A DNA stretch of 64,000 nt from Cognatazoarcus sp050303815 (GCA_050303815.1 JBNLCM010000106.1:1-64000), one strand, 5' to 3'; shown: positions 35,345-45,070, counted from the first letter of the stretch. Notes: generated by a model not told the origin, from the sequence alone. Numbers and translations: made by a program.

Positions 35345-37708
35345 ATGAATTCAGCGCATGCGAAGGCAGCCGGGGCGCCGCCCAATGTCTCATCGCGCCT
35401 CGCCTTTTTCAAGGGCCTGCAGGCGATCACCGCGCGTATCCACGCGACGAAGAACATCGACGAGATCATCTTCGAGCTGTCGCCCGAGCTGGGCGAGCTC
35501 TTCCATGCCGAGCGCATCTCGATCTATACGCTCGACGACACCCGCACAGCCATCGTGACGAAGGTCAAGTCCGGCTCGGGCAAGATCACGGCGATACGCT
35601 TGCCGATCTCTGCCGACAGCATTGCCGGCTTCGTCGCGATGACCAAGCAGGTCCTGAACATCGCCGACGCCTACGATGACGAGGAGCTGAGGGCGATCCA
35701 CCCCGACCTGCGTTTCCACAAGGACGTGGATACGCGCTCCGGCTTCAGTAGCCACCAGATGCTCGTCGCGCCGGTCGTCGATGCGCACAAGGGACAGCTG
35801 CAGGGCGTCGTCCAACTGATCAACACCTCGAATGCGCAACCCTTCACCGTACTCGCGCAGGAAGGGCTGATGGGGCTGGCGCAGACCCTCGGGACGGCCT
35901 TCGCGCAGCGAGTGCAGCCGACGACCGGGCTGCGCTCGCGCTACGAAGCCCTCGTCCAGGATGGCACGCTGGCGGAGGAAGACCTGTCAGAGGCCTCGCG
36001 AAAGGCGCGGGCGGCGGGCGTTCGCACCGAGGAGATCCTGCTCGGCGACTACGGCTTGAAACCCGCTGATATCGGAGTCGCGCTGGCGAAGTTCTATGCG
36101 CTGCCGTACGAGCCGTTTCAGCCGGAGCGTGTCAAGCCGATCGAGCTGCTTCGCCATCTCAAGCGGGAGTTCGTGCAGCAGAGCCAGTGGGCTCCGATCG
36201 ACGAGACTCAGGACGGCATCGTCATTGTCACGGTCGATCCCGAACAGGTGATCTCTTCCAAGGTCGCGGCCAATGTCTTCCCGAAGTCGAAGCTGGTGTA
36301 TCGGGTCACGACATACGGCGAGTTCGAAAAGACGGTGGCCCAGCTCTTCCAGGAGTCGCTGGAGCTGGGGTCGGTGGACGACCTGCTGTCGGACCTGGTG
36401 GACGATGAGAACGAGACGTCGGTCGCCGACGAACTCTCGGCGGCGACGGACAATGAACTCGTCAAGCTGGTTAACAAGATCATCATCGATGCCCACCGGA
36501 TGGGCGCATCGGATATCCACATCGAGCCGCGCCCGGGCAAGGAGAAGACCCGCATCCGCTTTCGCAAGGATGGCTCGCTGGTGCCCTACATCGAGGTGCC
36601 GGCCAGCTATCGTAACCCGTTGGTGACGCGACTAAAGATCATGTGCGACCTCGATATCGCGGAGCGTCGCAAACCGCAGGATGGCAAGATCAAGTTTCGC
36701 AAGTACGCGCCGCTGGACATCGAGTTGCGGGTCGCTACCGTGCCCACGGCCGGCGGTATCGAAGATGTTGTCATGCGTATCCTGGCGAATGGCGAGCCGA
36801 TCAAGCTGACCTCGCTGGGCCTGAGCGAGTCCAACCTCGCGCGCCTGCAAGGGGCCATCGCCAAGCCCTACGGCATCTTCTTCGTCTGCGGGCCGACCGG
36901 CTCGGGCAAGACGACGACGCTGCACTCGATCCTGGGGCACATCAACAAGCCGGACACCAAGATCTGGACCGCCGAGGATCCGGTCGAGATCACGCAGAAG
37001 GGCTTGCGGCAGGTTCAGGTCAATCGCAAGGCGGGGCTGGACTTCCCGACGGTCATGCGAGCCTTCCTGCGGGCGGATCCCGATGTGATCATGGTGGGCG
37101 AGATGCGGGACCAGGAGACGGTGTCGATCGGTCTGGAGGCGTCGCTCACCGGTCATCTGGTCTTTTCCACCCTGCATACCAACAGCGCGCCCGAGTCCGT
37201 CGTGCGCCTGCTGGACATGGGCATGGACCCCTTCAACTTCGCCGACGCGCTGATCGGCGTGCTCGCCCAGCGCCTGACCAAGCGTCTTTGCGCCGCATGC
37301 AAGGAGGCGTGGACGCCGGACGAGGAAACCGTCTCGTCCCTGCTCGATGAGTATTGCGAGGATCTTCGCCATACCCGACCCTTCCAGGAAGACCCCATCG
37401 CCGCGCGGGATGCGATCCTGCAGGATTGGCATCAGCGTTTTTCCACCGACAAGGGGGCGCTTCTCCTGTATCGCGCCAAGGGGTGCGAGCAATGCTCGGG
37501 GTCTGGCTATCGGGGGCGCGTCGGTCTGCACGAGCTGATGCTGGGGTCGGACGAGGTCAAGCGGTTGATCCAGGAGCGGGCCCGCGTTGCCAATCTCCTG
37601 TCACTGGCCCTGGAAGAGGGGATGCGCACCCTGCGCCAGGACGGTATGGAGAAGGTGCTCGAAGGCATTACCGACATGGATCAGGTGCGTCGCGTCTGCG
37701 TGCGCTGA
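35345..37708 (+). CDS. GAF-domain PilB/GspE-type secretion ATPase
   Basis: A 787-residue protein. Residues about 20-190 form a GAF domain (RISIYTLDDTRTAIVTKV, QGVVQLINTSN). Residues 198-340 resemble the GspE/MshE N-terminal domain (YEALVQDGTLAEEDLSEASR, ALPYEPFQPERV). The ATPase core has Walker A GPTGSGKTTT near 516, the Asp box and Walker B (LRADPDVIMVGEMRD), and a four-cysteine zinc site (CAACKEAW near 649 and CEQCSGSGYRGR near 715). It probably powers a type IV pilus or type II-like machine, with the GAF domain adding a ligand or partner input. No pilus genes adjoin it. I prefer ATG 35345 to ATG 35321. Confidence 0.88.
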   Translation: MNSAHAKAAGAPPNVSSRLAFFKGLQAITARIHATKNIDEIIFELSPELGELFHAERISIYTLDDTRTAIVTKVKSGSGKITAIRLPISADSIAGFVAMTKQVLNIADAYDDEELRAIHPDLRFHKDVDTRSGFSSHQMLVAPVVDAHKGQLQGVVQLINTSNAQPFTVLAQEGLMGLAQTLGTAFAQRVQPTTGLRSRYEALVQDGTLAEEDLSEASRKARAAGVRTEEILLGDYGLKPADIGVALAKFYALPYEPFQPERVKPIELLRHLKREFVQQSQWAPIDETQDGIVIVTVDPEQVISSKVAANVFPKSKLVYRVTTYGEFEKTVAQLFQESLELGSVDDLLSDLVDDENETSVADELSAATDNELVKLVNKIIIDAHRMGASDIHIEPRPGKEKTRIRFRKDGSLVPYIEVPASYRNPLVTRLKIMCDLDIAERRKPQDGKIKFRKYAPLDIELRVATVPTAGGIEDVVMRILANGEPIKLTSLGLSESNLARLQGAIAKPYGIFFVCGPTGSGKTTTLHSILGHINKPDTKIWTAEDPVEITQKGLRQVQVNRKAGLDFPTVMRAFLRADPDVIMVGEMRDQETVSIGLEASLTGHLVFSTLHTNSAPESVVRLLDMGMDPFNFADALIGVLAQRLTKRLCAACKEAWTPDEETVSSLLDEYCEDLRHTRPFQEDPIAARDAILQDWHQRFSTDKGALLLYRAKGCEQCSGSGYRGRVGLHELMLGSDEVKRLIQERARVANLLSLALEEGMRTLRQDGMEKVLEGITDMDQVRRVCVR

Positions 37709-37732
37709 CCCGACAGGCGCTGGTCGCATCTG

Positions 37733-37761
37733 CCGACAGGGCGGCATGGCTCGGGTAGAAT
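37733..37761 (+). promoter_or_regulatory. Promoter of purB
   Basis: CCGACA (37733-37738), 17-bp spacer, TAGAAT (37756-37761), placing the start about 24 bases before the purB ATG. Confidence 0.5.
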
Positions 37762-37791
37762 GACGGGTTTTCCGTTTTTCTCCCAGAGCCC

Positions 37792-39159
37792 ATGTCCGAC
37801 TACCCGCTTCTCGCCCTTTCTCCTCTGGACGGCCGCTACCAGGCCAAGCTGGAGGCCCTGCGTGCCCACTTTTCGGAGTTCGGCCTGATCCGCAACCGGA
37901 TCCGGGTCGAGATCGAGTGGCTCAAGGCGCTCGCCGCTTCGGAGCAGATCCCTGAGGTTGCTGCCTTTTCGACGGCCACGCTGGCCGAACTGGATGCCGT
38001 GCGCGACGGGTTCTCGGCAGCCGATGCCCAGGCAGTGAAGGCCATCGAGGCCGTCACCAATCACGACGTGAAGGCGGTCGAGTACTGGCTCAAGAAGCGC
38101 TTCGCCGACTTGCCCGAGGTTGCGGCCGCGAGCGAGTTCTTTCACTTCGCCTGCACCTCGGAGGACATCAACAACACCTCCCATGCGCTGATGCTCGAGG
38201 ATGCCCGGGGCCAGGCAGTCCTGCCGATGCTCGATCGCGTCATCGCGCGCTTCGTCGAGCTCGCCCACCAGCATGCGGCCTTGCCGATGTTGTCGCGTAC
38301 CCATGGTCAGACGGCCAGCCCGACGACCCTCGGCAAGGAGATGGCCAACATCGCCTTTCGACTCACGCGTGCGCGCCGTCAAATCGCCGCGGTGGAGATG
38401 AGCGCCAAGTTCAACGGCGCGGTGGGCAACTACAACGCCCACCTGTCGGCCTATCCCGAGATCGATTGGGAAGACTTCAACGGTCGGTTCGTGACGTCGC
38501 TGGGGCTGGCCTTCAATCCCTACACGATCCAGATCGAGCCGCATGACGCGATGGCGGAGCTGTTCGACGCCACGGCCCGCTGCAACACCGTGCTGGTAGA
38601 TGCCTGTCGAGACATCTGGAGCTATATCTCCCTGGGCTATTTCAAGCAGAAGCTCAAGGAGGGAGAGGTCGGCTCGTCGACGATGCCCCACAAGGTCAAT
38701 CCGATCGATTTCGAGAACGCCGAAGGCAACCTGGGCATCGCCAACGCGGTGCTGCGCCATTTCAGCGAGAAACTCCCGATCTCCCGCCTGCAGCGGGACC
38801 TGACCGACTCGACCGTGCTGCGCAACATGGGGGTTGCCTTCGGTCACACGCTGCTCGCCCTGGACTCCTGCCTGAAAGGCCTCAACAAGCTCGAGGCCGA
38901 TCCCGCCCGGCTGGCCGCGGACCTGGACGCGGCGTGGGAAGTGCTCGCCGAGCCGGTTCAGACGGTGATGCGCCGCCATGGTATCGAGAACCCGTATGAA
39001 CAGCTGAAAGCGCTGACCCGCGGCAAGGGCATCACGCGGGAGGCGCTGCAGGCCTTCGTCCAGACCCTGGCGATCCCCGAGGCCGACCGCGACCGGCTGA
39101 TGGCCATGACACCCGCCAGCTATATCGGCAAGGCGGTCGAGCTGGCCACTCGCATCTGA
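37792..39159 (+). CDS. purB: Adenylosuccinate lyase
   Basis: A 455-residue enzyme acting twice in purine synthesis (SAICAR to AICAR and adenylosuccinate to AMP). The fumarase-superfamily signature is SSTMPHKVNPIDFENAEGN; the catalytic region TSEDINNTSHAL and MLSRTHGQTASPTT are also present. The N-terminus (YPLLALSPLDGRYQAKLEAL) is the E. coli type. Confidence 0.97.
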   Translation: MSDYPLLALSPLDGRYQAKLEALRAHFSEFGLIRNRIRVEIEWLKALAASEQIPEVAAFSTATLAELDAVRDGFSAADAQAVKAIEAVTNHDVKAVEYWLKKRFADLPEVAAASEFFHFACTSEDINNTSHALMLEDARGQAVLPMLDRVIARFVELAHQHAALPMLSRTHGQTASPTTLGKEMANIAFRLTRARRQIAAVEMSAKFNGAVGNYNAHLSAYPEIDWEDFNGRFVTSLGLAFNPYTIQIEPHDAMAELFDATARCNTVLVDACRDIWSYISLGYFKQKLKEGEVGSSTMPHKVNPIDFENAEGNLGIANAVLRHFSEKLPISRLQRDLTDSTVLRNMGVAFGHTLLALDSCLKGLNKLEADPARLAADLDAAWEVLAEPVQTVMRRHGIENPYEQLKALTRGKGITREALQAFVQTLAIPEADRDRLMAMTPASYIGKAVELATRI

Positions 39160-39167
39160 GGTGCGCG

Positions 39168-39485
39168 ATGAGCTTTTCCGACACCCTGAAGCTGCTGCCC
39201 GGCGTCTCGCACCTGGCCGCAATCGAACTGATCGACGGTGATGAGGCGGTCGTCGGCCGCATCGAGAACAGGGCCGGGCAGGCCGGCTCGCTGGTGGTCT
39301 ACAATCATCTCGCGCAGCTGTACGGTGCGATCACGCCGGACGCGGCACGCAAGGGCCTTGAGCTGTACGCGGAACACACGGCCGATGCCCGGGAGAACCC
39401 GGGCAAGCATCCCAACATCGATCGCCTGATCGGATTGGCCGAGCGGGGCGAGACACAGCGCGTCAAGCATGTATTCGCCGTCTAG
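39168..39485 (+). CDS. DUF2322 family protein
   Basis: A 105-residue cytoplasmic protein matching DUF2322 (FSDTLKLLPGVSHLAAIELIDG, then NHLAQLYGAITPDAARKGLELYAEHT). The function is unknown. It follows purB by eight bases and is followed by a terminator. Confidence 0.75.
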   Translation: MSFSDTLKLLPGVSHLAAIELIDGDEAVVGRIENRAGQAGSLVVYNHLAQLYGAITPDAARKGLELYAEHTADARENPGKHPNIDRLIGLAERGETQRVKHVFAV

Positions 39486-39507
39486 TACGGCGCCCTCCTG
39501 CCAATGG

Positions 39508-39531
39508 AAAAGGCCGCTTTCGCGGCCTTTT
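39508..39531. terminator. Bidirectional intrinsic terminator
   Basis: A 10-bp stem AAAAGGCCGC / GCGGCCTTTT with loop TTTC. The A- and T-tracts let it end both the plus-strand purB-DUF2322 unit and the minus-strand sec operon, whose last stop is at 39560. Confidence 0.88.
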
Positions 39532-39559
39532 CTTCGTGCGCGGTACGAACCCGGCAAGC

Positions 39560-40492
39560 TCAGACGACGGCCTCCTGTTTCTCCTGCTTGGGCTTGATGA
39601 ACTGCTCACGCGATACGCCGAACCACATCACCAGCGGGCTCGCGACCAGCACGGACGAATAGATGCCGAACAGGATGCCGATGGTCAGCGCGAGGGCGAA
39701 ATAGTAGAGCGTCTCGCCGCCGAACAGCAGCATGGAGAGCACCATCATCTGGGTACTGCCGTGGGTGATGATGGTGCGGGAGATCGTGCGCGTGATGGCG
39801 TGGTTGAGCACCTCGGGCGTGTCCATGCCGCGCTTCTTCTTGAACGTCTCGCGAACCCGGTCGAACACCACGACGGATTCGTTCACCGAATAGCCGAGCA
39901 CGGCCAACACGGCCGCCAGCACGGCCAGCGAGAATTCCCATTGGAAGAAGGCGAAGAAGCCCAGGATGATGATCACGTCATGCAGGTTGGCGATGATGGC
40001 CGCCACCGCAAAGCGCCATTCGAAGCGCAGGGCGAGGTAGATCATGATGCCGAGCACCACGAGAAGCAGCGCCATCGCCCCGTCGGCCGCGAGCTCCTTG
40101 CCCACTTGCGGACCGACGAACTCGACCCGGCGCAGTTCCGGCCGGGTGCCGTCGATGCCGGACAGCGTGCCGATGACCTTCTGGCTGACCCGCGAGGAAT
40201 CGAGACCGTCCCGGTTGGGCAGGCGGATCAGGATATCGCGGGAGCTGCCGAAGTTCTGAACCTGGGCATCCGGGTAGCCGTCGTTCGAGAGGGCTTGGCG
40301 AATGGGCTCCAGTTGTGGCGCCTCGACATAGTGCAATTCGACGAGGGTGCCCCCCGTGAACTCCACTGACAGGTTCAGGCCGCGGGTGGCCAGAAAGAGC
40401 ACGGCCAGAACGAAGGTGACCAACGAGATGACGTTGAACACCAGCGCGTGGCGCATGAAGGGGATGTCATTCTTGATGCGGAAGAATTCCAT
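39560..40492 (-). CDS. secF: Protein translocase subunit SecF
   Basis: A 310-residue RND-type membrane protein with six helices and one periplasmic loop (residues about 35-130). N-terminal FVLAVLFLATRGLNLSVEFTGGTLVE and central LRFEWRFAVAAIIANLHDVIIILGFF are typical. With SecD it uses the proton-motive force to pull preproteins out of SecYEG. It is the last gene of queA-tgt-yajC-secD-secF. Confidence 0.96.
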   Translation of the reverse strand: MEFFRIKNDIPFMRHALVFNVISLVTFVLAVLFLATRGLNLSVEFTGGTLVELHYVEAPQLEPIRQALSNDGYPDAQVQNFGSSRDILIRLPNRDGLDSSRVSQKVIGTLSGIDGTRPELRRVEFVGPQVGKELAADGAMALLLVVLGIMIYLALRFEWRFAVAAIIANLHDVIIILGFFAFFQWEFSLAVLAAVLAVLGYSVNESVVVFDRVRETFKKKRGMDTPEVLNHAITRTISRTIITHGSTQMMVLSMLLFGGETLYYFALALTIGILFGIYSSVLVASPLVMWFGVSREQFIKPKQEKQEAVV

Positions 40493-40539
40493 GACTCAGT
40501 CCCGGGCGTGGGCGGGCTTGCCCGCCGCCAGTAGCGATT

Positions 40540-42402
40540 TCAGTTGGTGGGTTTCCAGATCTGGCCGATCGACAACGCCTCGATCTTGCGGCGGCGTCCG
40601 TAGATCAGGTTGACCAGCATCCGCGAGACCAGGATTGCGCTGAACATCGAGGTCATGATGCCGAGGCAGTGGACGACCGCAAAGCCTCGCACGGGGCCCG
40701 AGCCGAAGACGAGCAGGGCAATGCCGGCGATCAGCGTGGTGATGTTCGAGTCGAGGATGGTGTCGAAGGCGCGTTCGTAGCCTGCGGTGATCGCCGCCTG
40801 CGGGCTGGCACCGTTTCGCAGTTCCTCGCGAATCCGTTCGTTGATCAGCACGTTGGCGTCAATGGCCATGCCGAGTGTCAGCGCGATTGCAGCGATGCCT
40901 GGCAAGGTCAGCGTTGCCTGCAGCATCGACAACAAGGCCACCAGAAGCAGCAGGTTCGACGCCAGGGCGATCACCGACACGAGACCGAACAACATGTAGT
41001 AGGCAATCATGAATGCGGCGATTGCGGCGAAACCCCAGAGGTTGGAGTTGAAGCCCTTCTCGATGTTCTCGGCGCCCAGGCTGGGGCCGACGGTCCGCTC
41101 CTCGATGATCTCCATCGGTGCGGCGAGCGAGCCGGCGCGCAGCAGCAGCGCCACGTCGGTGGCCTCCTGGGAGGTCATCTGGCCGGAGATCTGGACGCGT
41201 CCGCCACCGATCTCGGTCCGGATCACGGGCGCTGTCACAACTTCGCCCTTACCCTTCTCGATCAGCAGGATGGCCATCCGCTTGCCAACGTTCTCGCGCG
41301 TCACGTCCCGGAAGATGCGCGAGCCGGCGGCATCGAGTGTCAGGTGAACGGCCGGCTCCTGGGTCTGGCCATCAAAGCCGGGCTGGGCATCGGTGAGCCG
41401 GTCGCCGGTGAGAACGACCTGCTTCTTGACCAGCAGTTCGCGGCCGCCGCGCTCCTTGTAGAGTTCGGAGCCGAACGGGGGGCGGCCGTTGAGGGCTTCC
41501 TCGAGTGCGCCTGGCGTCTCATCGACCATCCGGACCTCGAGCGTCGCGGTCCTGCCCAGGATGTCCTTGGCCTTGGCCACGTCCTGCACGCCGGGCAGCT
41601 GAACCACAATGCGATCGACGCCCTGCTGCTGGATGACGGGTTCCGCGACCCCCAGCTCGTTGATCCGGTTGTGCAGCGTGGTGATGTTCTGTTTGAGAGC
41701 GAACTCCTGGATGGTCTTCTCCGCCTGGGGCGTCAGCGCGGCGGACAGGGTGGGCGGCTCGCCCTCCACGTCACGATCCTGCATCTGCAGGTCGGCGGTG
41801 AAGCGACTGATTGCCTCGCGGGCCTCGTCGCGCAGCGCCGCGTCACGGAACCGGATCCGGACCGAGTTGCCGACGCGGTCGATGCCGGAGTGACGGACGC
41901 TCTTGTCGCGCAGCAGGGTGCGCAGGTCGGCGGCGGTCGAGTCAAGCCGCTTCTCGATGGCACCCGGCATGTCCACCTGGAGGAGGAAGTGAACGCCGCC
42001 TCGCAGGTCCAGGCCCAGATACATCGGCAGCGCGTGAATCTGCGTCAGCCAGTTGGGCGAGGCGGACAGGAGGTTCAGCGCCACGACGAAGTCCGGGTCG
42101 GCCGCGTCCGGGTTGAATGCCCGCTCGATCGCATCCTTGGCCTTCAGCTGGTCATCGGTGTTGGCAAAGCGGGCTCGAACACTGTTGATGTCGGCAAAGA
42201 TGCCGGTGTGCGCGACCCCCGCCGCCTGGAGGGCCTGTTCGATCCGCGTCGTCGTGCTGCTGGCGTCGAGCTTGAGCGTGGCCTTGCCGCTCGACACCTG
42301 GACCGCGGGGACCTCGCCATAGAAATTCGGCAAGGTGTAGATGAGTCCGACGATCAGCACGATGCCGATCATCAGGTTCTTCCAGAGGGGATAGCGGTTC
42401 AT
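40540..42402 (-). CDS. secD: Protein translocase subunit SecD
   Basis: A 620-residue partner of SecF. It has an N-terminal helix, a large periplasmic domain with the signature LGLDLRGGVHFLLQVDM, and C-terminal helices 2-6 with TLGMAIDANVLINERIREEL. Length and order are normal. Confidence 0.97.
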   Translation of the reverse strand: MNRYPLWKNLMIGIVLIVGLIYTLPNFYGEVPAVQVSSGKATLKLDASSTTTRIEQALQAAGVAHTGIFADINSVRARFANTDDQLKAKDAIERAFNPDAADPDFVVALNLLSASPNWLTQIHALPMYLGLDLRGGVHFLLQVDMPGAIEKRLDSTAADLRTLLRDKSVRHSGIDRVGNSVRIRFRDAALRDEAREAISRFTADLQMQDRDVEGEPPTLSAALTPQAEKTIQEFALKQNITTLHNRINELGVAEPVIQQQGVDRIVVQLPGVQDVAKAKDILGRTATLEVRMVDETPGALEEALNGRPPFGSELYKERGGRELLVKKQVVLTGDRLTDAQPGFDGQTQEPAVHLTLDAAGSRIFRDVTRENVGKRMAILLIEKGKGEVVTAPVIRTEIGGGRVQISGQMTSQEATDVALLLRAGSLAAPMEIIEERTVGPSLGAENIEKGFNSNLWGFAAIAAFMIAYYMLFGLVSVIALASNLLLLVALLSMLQATLTLPGIAAIALTLGMAIDANVLINERIREELRNGASPQAAITAGYERAFDTILDSNITTLIAGIALLVFGSGPVRGFAVVHCLGIMTSMFSAILVSRMLVNLIYGRRRKIEALSIGQIWKPTN

Positions 42403-42472
42403 GGGCTGCGCGGACTAGGTTGGGGTGGGGGCGGGGCTCGTCGGAGCCCCGGGGACGTGCGACGGACGGCGC

Positions 42473-42805
42473 TCAGGCTTCCTTCAGCGTGCCCTTCGGC
42501 AGCACCGTGGCAACGGCCTGGCGCTGGATCAGGATCTGCACCTTGTCGGCGATCTCGACCCGGACGAATTGATCGCCGACCTCGATGATGCGTCCGGCCA
42601 TGCCGCCCTGGGTAATCACTTCATCGCCCTTGCCGAGCGCTTCGACCATGGCCTTGTGTTCCTTGGCGCGCTTCATCTGGGGTCGGATCATCAGGAACCA
42701 GATGACGACAAACATCAGGATCATCGGCAGCAACTGGACAAGGCCCCCGGTAGGGTCCTGAGCGGCGCCTTCGGCGGCCTGGGCGTAGGCATTGGAAATC
42801 AGCAC
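42473..42805 (-). CDS. yajC: Preprotein translocase subunit YajC
   Basis: A 110-residue protein with one membrane helix (LLPMILMFVVIWFLMIRPQMKRAKEH) and a soluble domain (GKGDEVITQGGMAGRI). It associates with SecDF. The start is GTG 42805 behind GGGAG at eight-base spacing; no ATG gives the family N-terminus (MLISNAYAQ). Confidence 0.94.
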   Translation of the reverse strand: MLISNAYAQAAEGAAQDPTGGLVQLLPMILMFVVIWFLMIRPQMKRAKEHKAMVEALGKGDEVITQGGMAGRIIEVGDQFVRVEIADKVQILIQRQAVATVLPKGTLKEA

Positions 42806-42884
42806 GATTGAAACTCCCACATGGGTATTCGCAAGCCGCGAATTATAACAGTTGGCCGATTTTCGCCGCGGACTGTGGGGAAAC

Positions 42885-43994
42885 TCAGGGCTCGCTGCCC
42901 CTTTGACGGTGGAAGTCGGCCCGGAACGCCTCGAAGCCCCCGGCGCCGATGGCCTCCCGGATCTCGCGCAGCAGCGTCTGGTAATAGTGGAGGTTGTGGA
43001 TCGTGTTGAGCATCGATCCGAGCATCTCTCCCGTGCGGTGGAGGTGGTGCAGGTAGGCGCGCGAGAACCGGCTGCAGGTGTAGCACGTGCAGGAGGAATC
43101 CAGCGGGCCCGTGTCATGGCGGTGCATCGCGTTCTTGATCTTGATGTTGCCGAACCGTGTGAACAGCCAGCCGTTGCGGGCATTGCGCGTCGGCATGACG
43201 CAGTCGAACATGTCGATGCCGGCGGCCACGCTGGCGACGATGTCCTCCGGCGTGCCGACACCCATCAGGTAGCGGGGCCGGCCGGCGGGCAGGCGCGGGG
43301 CGGTATGGGCGAGGATCCGGCGCATGTCTTCCTTGGGCTCGCCGACGGACAGGCCGCCGATCGCGTAGCCATCGAAGCCGATGTCGGTGAGCCCGGCGAG
43401 GGATTCGTCGCGCAGCGCTTCGTGCATCCCGCCCTGGACGATGCCGAACAGGGCGTTCTGGTTGTCGAGGCGATCGAACTCGTCACGCGAGCGCCTGGCC
43501 CAGCGCAGCGAGAGGCGCATCGATTCAGCGGCTTCTTCGTGGCTGGCCGGATACGGGGTGCACTCATCGAAGATCATCACGACATCCGCGTTGAGGCGGG
43601 TTTGAATCTCCATCGACAGTTCCGGCGTGAGGAACAGGCGGGCGCCGTCGATCGGAGAGGCAAAGCGCACGCCTTCTTCCGAGATCTTGCGGAGGGCGCC
43701 GAGCGAGAACACCTGGAAGCCGCCGGAATCCGTCAGGATCGGCTTCCGCCATTGCATGAAATCGTGCAGGCCGCCGTGCGCGTCGATGACGTCCATGCCA
43801 GGGCGCAGCCAGAGGTGAAAGGTGTTGCCCAGGCAGATCTGCGCGCCGATCTCGTCAAGTGCCGTCGGGGTCATGGCCTTGACTGTTCCGTAGGTGCCGA
43901 CCGGCATGAAGACGGGGGTCTCGACCACGCCGTGGGACAGGGTCAGGCGGCCGCGACGCGCTGCGCCGTCTTGGCTGAGGAGCTCGAAGTTCAT
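42885..43994 (-). CDS. tgt: Queuine tRNA-ribosyltransferase
   Basis: A 369-residue enzyme that swaps guanine 34 for preQ1 in tRNAs for Asn, Asp, His and Tyr. TDSGGFQVFSL holds the general acid/base Asp; GGLSVGEPKEDM and the nucleophile segment MPTRNARNG follow; zinc ligands are in CTCYTC plus a later histidine. It overlaps queA by ATGA. Confidence 0.97.
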   Translation of the reverse strand: MNFELLSQDGAARRGRLTLSHGVVETPVFMPVGTYGTVKAMTPTALDEIGAQICLGNTFHLWLRPGMDVIDAHGGLHDFMQWRKPILTDSGGFQVFSLGALRKISEEGVRFASPIDGARLFLTPELSMEIQTRLNADVVMIFDECTPYPASHEEAAESMRLSLRWARRSRDEFDRLDNQNALFGIVQGGMHEALRDESLAGLTDIGFDGYAIGGLSVGEPKEDMRRILAHTAPRLPAGRPRYLMGVGTPEDIVASVAAGIDMFDCVMPTRNARNGWLFTRFGNIKIKNAMHRHDTGPLDSSCTCYTCSRFSRAYLHHLHRTGEMLGSMLNTIHNLHYYQTLLREIREAIGAGGFEAFRADFHRQRGSEP

Positions 43995-45019
43995 GGTTTG
44001 CGGGTCAGGAACATGGCATCGCCGTAGCTGAAGAAACGGTAGCCGTGGGCCACCGCGTGCGCGTATGCGCGCCGGATCGGCGCCAGCCCGGCAAAGGCTG
44101 ACACCAGCATGAGCAGGGTCGAGCGGGGCAGGTGGAAGTTGGTGATGAGCCCCTCGACGACTCGGAAACGGTAGCCGGGGGTAATGAAGATGTCCGTCTC
44201 TCCACTACCCGCCACGAGCATCCCCCCTTGGGCGGCCGCCTCGAGCGCGCGCAGGCTGGTCGTGCCGACCGCGATGACGCGGCCGCCGCGGGCACGGGTG
44301 CGCTCGATCGCCGCGATCGTCTCTTCGGGCAGCACGTAGCGTTCGCTGTGCATCCGGTGCTCGGACAGGTCCCGGCTACGGACCGGCTGGAAGGTGCCGG
44401 CGCCCACGTGGAGGGTCAGGAATGCCGATTCCACACCGCGTTCGCGCAGCCGCTGCAGGGTCGTGTCATCGAAATGCAGGCCGGCGGTCGGCGCGGCCAC
44501 TGATCCTGTGTGGCGCGCATAGATGGTCTGGTAACGGGTCTCGTCACTGTCGGCTGCAGCCCGGTCGATGTAGGGCGGCAGGGGCAGCTGACCATGGGTT
44601 TCGAGCAGGTCGAGCAGTGGCGTATCGCCGGGGAAGCGCAGATGGAAGAACTCGCCAACGCGGCCCGCGACGGTCACCTCGAAGGCGTCCGCCAGACGCA
44701 GCACCGCGCCCGGCTTGGGCGACTTGCTGGCGCGAACCTGGGCCAGGGCCTCGTGCTCGCCGACCGGGCGCTCGATCAGGACTTCGATGCGGCCGCCACT
44801 CGACTTGGCCCCTGGCAGCCGAGCGTGGAGGACGCGCGTGTCATTGAAGACGAGCAGATCGCGTTCGCGAAGCAGTCCGGGCAGGTCGGTGAAGTTCCGA
44901 TCGACCGGTTGCCCGTCCTTAAGCGTCATGAGGCGGCTTGCCGCCCTCTCCGGCAGGGGCGCCTGGGCGATCAGCTCGTCCGGCAGCGTGTAGTCGAAGT
45001 CGTCGAGCGTCAGATGCAT
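43991..45019 (-). CDS. queA: S-adenosylmethionine:tRNA ribosyltransferase-isomerase
   Basis: A 342-residue enzyme that converts preQ1 in tRNA to epoxyqueuosine using the ribosyl part of SAM. LDDFDYTLPDELIAQAPL, FNDTRVLHARL, PTAGLHF and TNFHLPRSTLLMLVSAF are diagnostic. It is first in the queuosine-sec operon and divergent from the tRNA-Leu gene. Confidence 0.97.
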   Translation of the reverse strand: MHLTLDDFDYTLPDELIAQAPLPERAASRLMTLKDGQPVDRNFTDLPGLLRERDLLVFNDTRVLHARLPGAKSSGGRIEVLIERPVGEHEALAQVRASKSPKPGAVLRLADAFEVTVAGRVGEFFHLRFPGDTPLLDLLETHGQLPLPPYIDRAAADSDETRYQTIYARHTGSVAAPTAGLHFDDTTLQRLRERGVESAFLTLHVGAGTFQPVRSRDLSEHRMHSERYVLPEETIAAIERTRARGGRVIAVGTTSLRALEAAAQGGMLVAGSGETDIFITPGYRFRVVEGLITNFHLPRSTLLMLVSAFAGLAPIRRAYAHAVAHGYRFFSYGDAMFLTRKP

Positions 45020-45025
45020 TCGCGC

Positions 45026-45055
45026 TTGCAGGGGGTTTCCCGGATAGGTGATAAT
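45026..45055 (+). promoter_or_regulatory. Promoter of tRNA-Leu
   Basis: TTGCAG (45026-45031), 18-bp spacer, GATAAT (45050-45055), with the tRNA starting 16 bases after the -10. Confidence 0.55.
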
Positions 45056-45070
45056 CCTCGGCCTTCCCGG

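Noticed and set aside
40669..42588. A 639-codon plus-strand open frame across secD
   Set aside because: Antisense to secD, which has all its signatures; no recognisable protein features in the shadow.
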